From Trachelipus rathkii (taxonomy: Eukaryota > Arthropoda > Malacostraca > Isopoda > Trachelipodidae), in NCBI GenBank assembly GCA_015478945.1, contig JABUQX010028279.1, positions 45,001-57,500 on the forward strand: 12,500 bases of DNA, read 5' to 3'. A program made the position numbers and the translations under genes. Below, piece by piece: positions 9,196 to 12,500 of the stretch. The notes beneath the pieces were generated by a model. It was given only the letters and a program-made list of their open reading frames with translations. It was not told the origin of the DNA and made no database searches. Numbering within the stretch: the first letter of the stretch is position 1; the number at the start of each line of letters is the position of its first letter.

Positions 9196-9839
9196 AAGGT
9201 GATATCTGGGCCCAAATTGCAAGTTAATAAGAAAAAGATCATAGATTTCCGTAAATGGCGATTTTACCAAAGTTCGAGAATGCCTATAATAGACTGACTG
9301 GATAAAGAGTTAAAAGACTCAAAACTGTTTTTAATTCATGTGGACATTTTATAAACAAATTGTTAAATGAATATTGCAGTCAGTATGTTTAAAGATAAAC
9401 CCATTAAGGTGGCGAAGAGAAAACCTGTTTGTGGAATAGAGAGATAAGAGAGAATTAATGAAAAGGGCAGATGTTTTAAAATATTCAAGGTAGTAATAGG
9501 AAGATGATTAGAAAATTATAGGAAAAATGGAAATGAACTTAACCAGCTAATAAGAAAGGCAAAGAGAGGCAGAAATTAATTTAGCTAGAATAAGTAATAA
9601 AAACCTAAGAAGTTTTTTATGCTTTTTATAGAATTTAGAAAGTAAGAAAAGGAAATTGGTCCAATTGAAAATTGATGAAAATTTATGTAGGTTGCCTAGA
9701 TAAACAAGAGTCTGGTCAAGCATTTTCAATGCTTATTTTGCTCAGTGTTTACAGGAAAAGATAGATAGAGTTTGGAGACTAATAGTTTTTGTATGCATGT
9801 AACAAATAGACTTACAGAGATTGAATTTGATGTAAAAGA

Positions 9840-11480
9840 TATTAAACGTTTATAGATCATATTGATCCAAGTAAAGCTGCAGGCCCTGATGGTAAATATG
9901 GTAGAATTCTGAAAGAGGGTAGTTTAAGCATTGCAAGGGCACCTGTATTTGATTTTTAACGATCTAAACAGTTTGTGAGGTACCAGATGTCGGCAAAACC
10001 AGCATATTGTTGTCGCCTATTTTATAAGAAGTAGTAAGGAAGATTTGAAATTAAGGCCAGTTAGCTTAACACTCTCTGGTTGTAAAGGTTCTGAAAAGTT
10101 ACTGAAAGGTCATATAGGGAAATATTTAGAAGATAACAAGGTATTGTATGACTCCAGCATGGTTTTCAGAAAGGGTAGTTCATGTCAGACAAACCTTTTT
10201 GAAATTTATGGAATACATTACTGAATCTTCATTGACCGAGGAGATCCAGTGGATATTGTATATTTAGACTGTTTAAGTAAAGTTTTGATAAGGTCCCCAC
10301 ATAAGGCTGATGAAAAGTTATTGCCATGTGGTATAGGTGGAGTGGTACATGGTTGGATTTAAAATGGTGCGGAAATAGAAACATGTGTTACAATAATAAT
10401 GGGAATTAAAGTCATCACCTCGAGTTGAGAGAGTGAGTGAATAACGTAAGTATCCCGCTGAGATGTGCCACTCGACTGCTCCACTGAGACCACACCTCAC
10501 TCGTTGACCCAGGAGTAGTTAGAAATTGCAGACCAAGGTAGCACTCCTGCAGATTACAGGGGAGCGCAGCGCGCGAGATTTAGAATTATATATATGTCAT
10601 ACTATATAATTCGAGAGAATTGATTGGAGGGATGGTCGGAGCAGAGAGAGCGCGCGCGGAGTGAGAGGTCTATATATTATATTTTGAGAGAGGTTAAATA
10701 AATAGTAAGGTCTCTTCACATAGAAGGTTACTCAAATTAGAATTTTAACTACGACGAGTAATGTTATATGTTGCGAGCTGAGTATCTAAAGAAACATTAG
10801 TATATAATGTGGTAGCGTGACATAAGACTGTTATAAAGTAGCGGATATATTACACACCATAATTGAAGGTGTTAGAAAAAGGTAAGTGCTGGCATATAAA
10901 GTCGCAATGTAGTTGTTTACAAAAGCAAGGAAGGTATAAGTAAACTGTACTATAGAATAGCTATGTTAGGCCAGTAATAGAGTATTGTGCACAAGTTTTG
11001 GGCCCTTATTTAAAAAAAGACCGTAAGATATAGTGCGTGAGGAAGAGAGTGCCGAGCGGAGTGACAGAGAGCCCAGGTCGGATAGTATTCGTTTGACCCA
11101 CCCACGAATGATCGGCTGAAGGATTGGAACTTTGTTCTAGAGTAGAAAGCATATTCCTCAGAGGGATCATTACAAGTCTACAAAATATTTACATCTCTCT
11201 ATTGATAACATAGAGACCATGAGGAGTGTCTTGTTCACACACGAAACATTTATCTATATCTAATGGCATAATAAAAAATTAAAAGATATATATATCGTAC
11301 AATTGCTCCATCTTTGTATTATAAGAAGAGACATGGCACTCACTAATAGGCGTAAGTTTTAAATTTTGAATAGTCGACAAGGAGACTCCGATTGCATACA
11401 TTTAAGAACAGGTTAGATTCGTTTTATGGAGTGGGTTGGGTATCTATAAGTATATTGAAACGACCAAATTGGCGGTTTTT
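9840..11480 (+). pseudogene. LINE reverse transcriptase and C-terminal region, right arm
   Basis: This is the counterpart of the left-arm polymerase. Recognisable parts are DPSKAAGPDG (9864-9893), a GEVPDV-like start near 9976, the SKEDF...RPVSLT region near 10035-10070, motif A (VYLDFSKAFDK-like with inserted G) near 10254-10290, and the HGW motif near 10350. Between about 10410 and 10690 the left arm encodes SGV..QGSVLG and FADD. Here the sequence is mostly unrelated GA/GC-rich text, with only a residual match near 10520-10550 where the bases for the catalytic DD are deleted. Homology returns near 10695 and continues through the IEYC..FGPLFKK segment (about 10978-11020) to the C-terminus near 11400-11480, apart from a second garbled patch at about 11030-11100. 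Confidence 0.82.
10410..10690. other. Garbled GA/GC-rich patch replacing the RT core in the right arm
   Basis: The flanking anchors AATGGGAATTAAAGTCATCA (about 10398) and TTAAATAAATAGTAAGG (about 10694) both align to the left arm, but the interval is about 60 bases longer than its left counterpart (about 6392-6603) and mostly unalignable. It is full of GAGAG and GCGCGC words unlike the surrounding A/T-rich LINE sequence. A basecalling or consensus failure seems likelier than an insertion, because a remnant of the expected sequence survives at 10520-10550. Confidence 0.6.
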
Positions 11481-11712
11481 ATGTATAGCAGTTATTGTAG
11501 ATGGCATGTGTGACGCATAACTTAGTTATTAATGCATGTGGATTTTGGGTATGCATATTATATATCAATAGTTTTGACTAAGCCAAATGGTGGATTTGTA
11601 TTTACAACAAATTGACAAGCCCTAGGGTGCTGTGGATTTGCATAGCATGTTTGGGTAGTGTGAACTGGGCAGTCTCGAATAGGCCCATGTGGCTTTTTTT
11701 ACTGTCTCTATA
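11481..11712 (+). other. LINE 3' UTR, right arm
   Basis: Non-coding sequence follows the degraded LINE C-terminus. It shares with the left arm GACTAAGCCAAA (about 11576), GTCTCGAATAGGCC (about 11672) and the run into the TTCCTAATG tail. A clean stop codon equivalent to the left-arm TAG is not readable, because indels disturb the frame at 11470-11485. No gene of its own. Confidence 0.65.
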
Positions 11713-11738
11713 TTCCTAATGTTCCTAATGTTCCTAAT
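11713..11738 (+). repeat. LINE 3'-terminal tandem nonamer (TTCCTAATG)x3
   Basis: There are two exact copies at 11713-11721 and 11722-11730 and a third, incomplete copy TTCCTAAT at 11731-11738, followed by AT-rich sequence. CR1/L2-type LINEs often terminate in short tandem repeats rather than poly-A, so this is the probable 3' end of the element. The left arm has a single clear copy at 5289-5297. Confidence 0.75.
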
Positions 11739-11741
11739 AAT

Positions 11742-11771
11742 AATTATATAATAGGAAATATATATACGAAA

Positions 11772-11802
<31 letters not shown>

Positions 11803-11895
11803 GCTTATTATACTATTACCGTATAGCTAATATTATATAGGAGTATCATTCGAGTTATATATAATATGCAATGAGAGGTATAATATATTATTGGT
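11742..11895. repeat. Degenerate (AT)n microsatellite, right arm
   Basis: A pure AT core lies at about 11775-11795, surrounded by interrupted TA-rich sequence. It is the counterpart of 5112-5222 but longer and much less regular, as expected either for a mutable microsatellite or for poor consensus accuracy over one. Confidence 0.85.
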
Positions 11896-11896
11896 C

Positions 11897-12500
11897 CTTA
11901 TGTAATCGTAACGCATTTCGTCAATTTGAATAAAACTTGTTGAAAATGTTTTAAATATGTTGTAATTAAGGAAAGAATCCCTACAAAAATTGTTTTTACA
12001 AACGCGCAAAAATTCACTTTAATAACATTTTTGTCTATGAAGAAAAATATAAGAGAAAAAATCACAGTTTCAGATTTTCATGAAACTTACATGAAATTGG
12101 TTAATAGAACAACGAAAAGTGCAAAACAACTCGAAATGAATCTGAAAAGTGTATAAATGAGTCCTACGCTTCCATATATCTACGTAAGTTTTCAAAAACA
12201 CAGTAAAACTTATCTTATGCCACAGCTTCTTTCTAATAGGCTTATTATGGTGTTAAACCAATATTGGTTTATTTTACCACTACTCACATGTCGGCGGATC
12301 ACCTTTATACAAAAGTTTGTGTGCCATGCATTTGTATTGAGGTTCCGATGTTTTTATTAACTTTTTTTTATAATTAAAATATTTCTGAAAAAAAAAATTA
12401 AAGTTTTAAATTTCAACTGAATTTTGAAGCGGATTTGTAAATTTTTTGAGAGGGTCTTCGATGATTTTCATTACGAGTTCCCTTAACTACAACAAATTTC
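11897..12500. other. Non-LINE flank in right arm, mirrored at 4510-5110
   Basis: This is the reverse-complement copy of the left flank, running to the last base of the window. It begins TCCTTATGTAATCGTAACG and includes a 16-bp palindrome, AAACCAATATTGGTTT, at 12255-12270. The plus-strand open frame at 12157-12360 has no counterpart of interest in the left copy and looks accidental. The two copies agree well over long stretches, for example around the CGCCGACATGTGAGTAG segment, and diverge most near 12150-12210. Confidence 0.6.
12255..12270. repeat. Perfect 16-bp palindrome, right copy
   Basis: AAACCAATATTGGTTT is fully self-complementary and pairs with the 14-bp version at 4743-4756 in the left arm. 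It is a small palindrome inside the larger one, with no assigned function. Confidence 0.8.

Larger units (their letters stand above)
8574..11738 (+). mobile_element. CR1/L2/Jockey-like LINE, right-arm copy, 5'-incomplete
   Basis: This is the same element as at 5286-8573, in the opposite orientation. Order from the fold point: endonuclease, linker (a run reading ESKKRKLVQLKIDENL lies near 9632-9680), reverse transcriptase, C-terminus to about 11480, 3' UTR, and three tandem TTCCTAATG units at 11713-11738. It keeps some segments better than the left copy, for example DPSKAAGPDG in a clean frame at 9864-9893 and EPTRYDALLDFILTN at 9074-9118. Overall it is noisier, and the RT core is unreadable. 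It cannot be an independent insertion if the mirrored non-LINE flanks are real, because the symmetry extends beyond the element. Confidence 0.9.
8574..12500 (-). repeat. Right arm of the giant inverted repeat, truncated by window end
   Basis: This is the reverse-complement partner of 4510-8573. The alignment can be followed from the fold point to the last base shown, so the repeat probably continues past the window. This arm is noisier. It has extra or missing single bases in LINE codons and garbled GA/GC-rich patches at about 10410-10690 and 11030-11100 where the left arm has clean LINE sequence. The spacer between arms is effectively zero. Confidence 0.93.

Noticed and set aside
8986..9270. 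Minus-strand 94-codon open frame
   Set aside because: It is the antisense shadow of the plus-strand LINE endonuclease segment that contains EPTRYDALLDFILTN.
10318..10500. Minus-strand 60-codon open frame
   Set aside because: It is antisense to the LINE reverse transcriptase and extends into the garbled patch.
5286..11738. Two independent LINE insertions in head-to-head orientation, or twin-primed 5' inversion
   Set aside because: The symmetry includes the AT microsatellite and about 600 bases of non-LINE flank on both outer sides, which neither explanation predicts.
12157..12360. Plus-strand 67-codon open frame
   Set aside because: The mirrored flank at 4650-4850 does not keep an equivalent open frame, there is no family resemblance, and the hydrophobic composition follows from T-rich sequence.
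1..12500. CRISPR array, bacterial operon, tRNA or rRNA genes
   Set aside because: No spaced direct repeats, no ribosome-binding-site-led gene clusters and no recognisable RNA gene sequences were seen on either strand.

Overview
The window is AT-rich eukaryotic DNA, most likely from an invertebrate animal. The signs are long (AT)n and (TAA)n microsatellites, a non-LTR retrotransposon of the CR1/L2/Jockey-like kind, and no compact gene array. A decapod crustacean or similar microsatellite-rich arthropod would fit, but that is an inference from style and not a species identification. No intact protein-coding gene is visible. Nothing resembles a bacterial operon, CRISPR array or RNA gene.

Layout. 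Bases 1-946 carry an unrecognised plus-strand coding-like stretch broken by stops and frameshifts. Bases 947-1735 hold A/T-rich sequence without a gene, and 1736-2065 is a (TAA)n tract. Bases 2066-2999 are unassigned. Bases 3000-4490 are two long (AT)n tracts separated by a roughly 545-base interlude that contains a perfect 13-bp hairpin.

The dominant feature is a giant inverted repeat. Bases 4510-8573 reappear, reverse-complemented and in the same order, as 8574-12500. The fold point lies at or within a few bases of an AGATCT at 8571-8576, with essentially no spacer. Each arm contains, from the centre outwards, a LINE endonuclease region, linker, reverse transcriptase, C-terminal region, 3' UTR and short 3' tail, then an AT microsatellite, then about 600 bases of non-LINE flank. 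The LINE is on the minus strand in the left arm and the plus strand in the right arm. The right arm is cut off by the window end, so the palindrome may be larger than 8 kb.

The arms differ by many substitutions and single-base indels, often one arm broken where the other is in frame. The right arm also has garbled GA/GC-rich patches, one of which covers the RT catalytic core. Mirrored flanks, no spacer and a fold point inside the endonuclease domain argue against two independent LINE insertions. They point either to a real fold-back duplication (inverted dimer) or to a fold-back sequencing or assembly artefact in poorly polished long-read data. The artefact explanation must be tested first.
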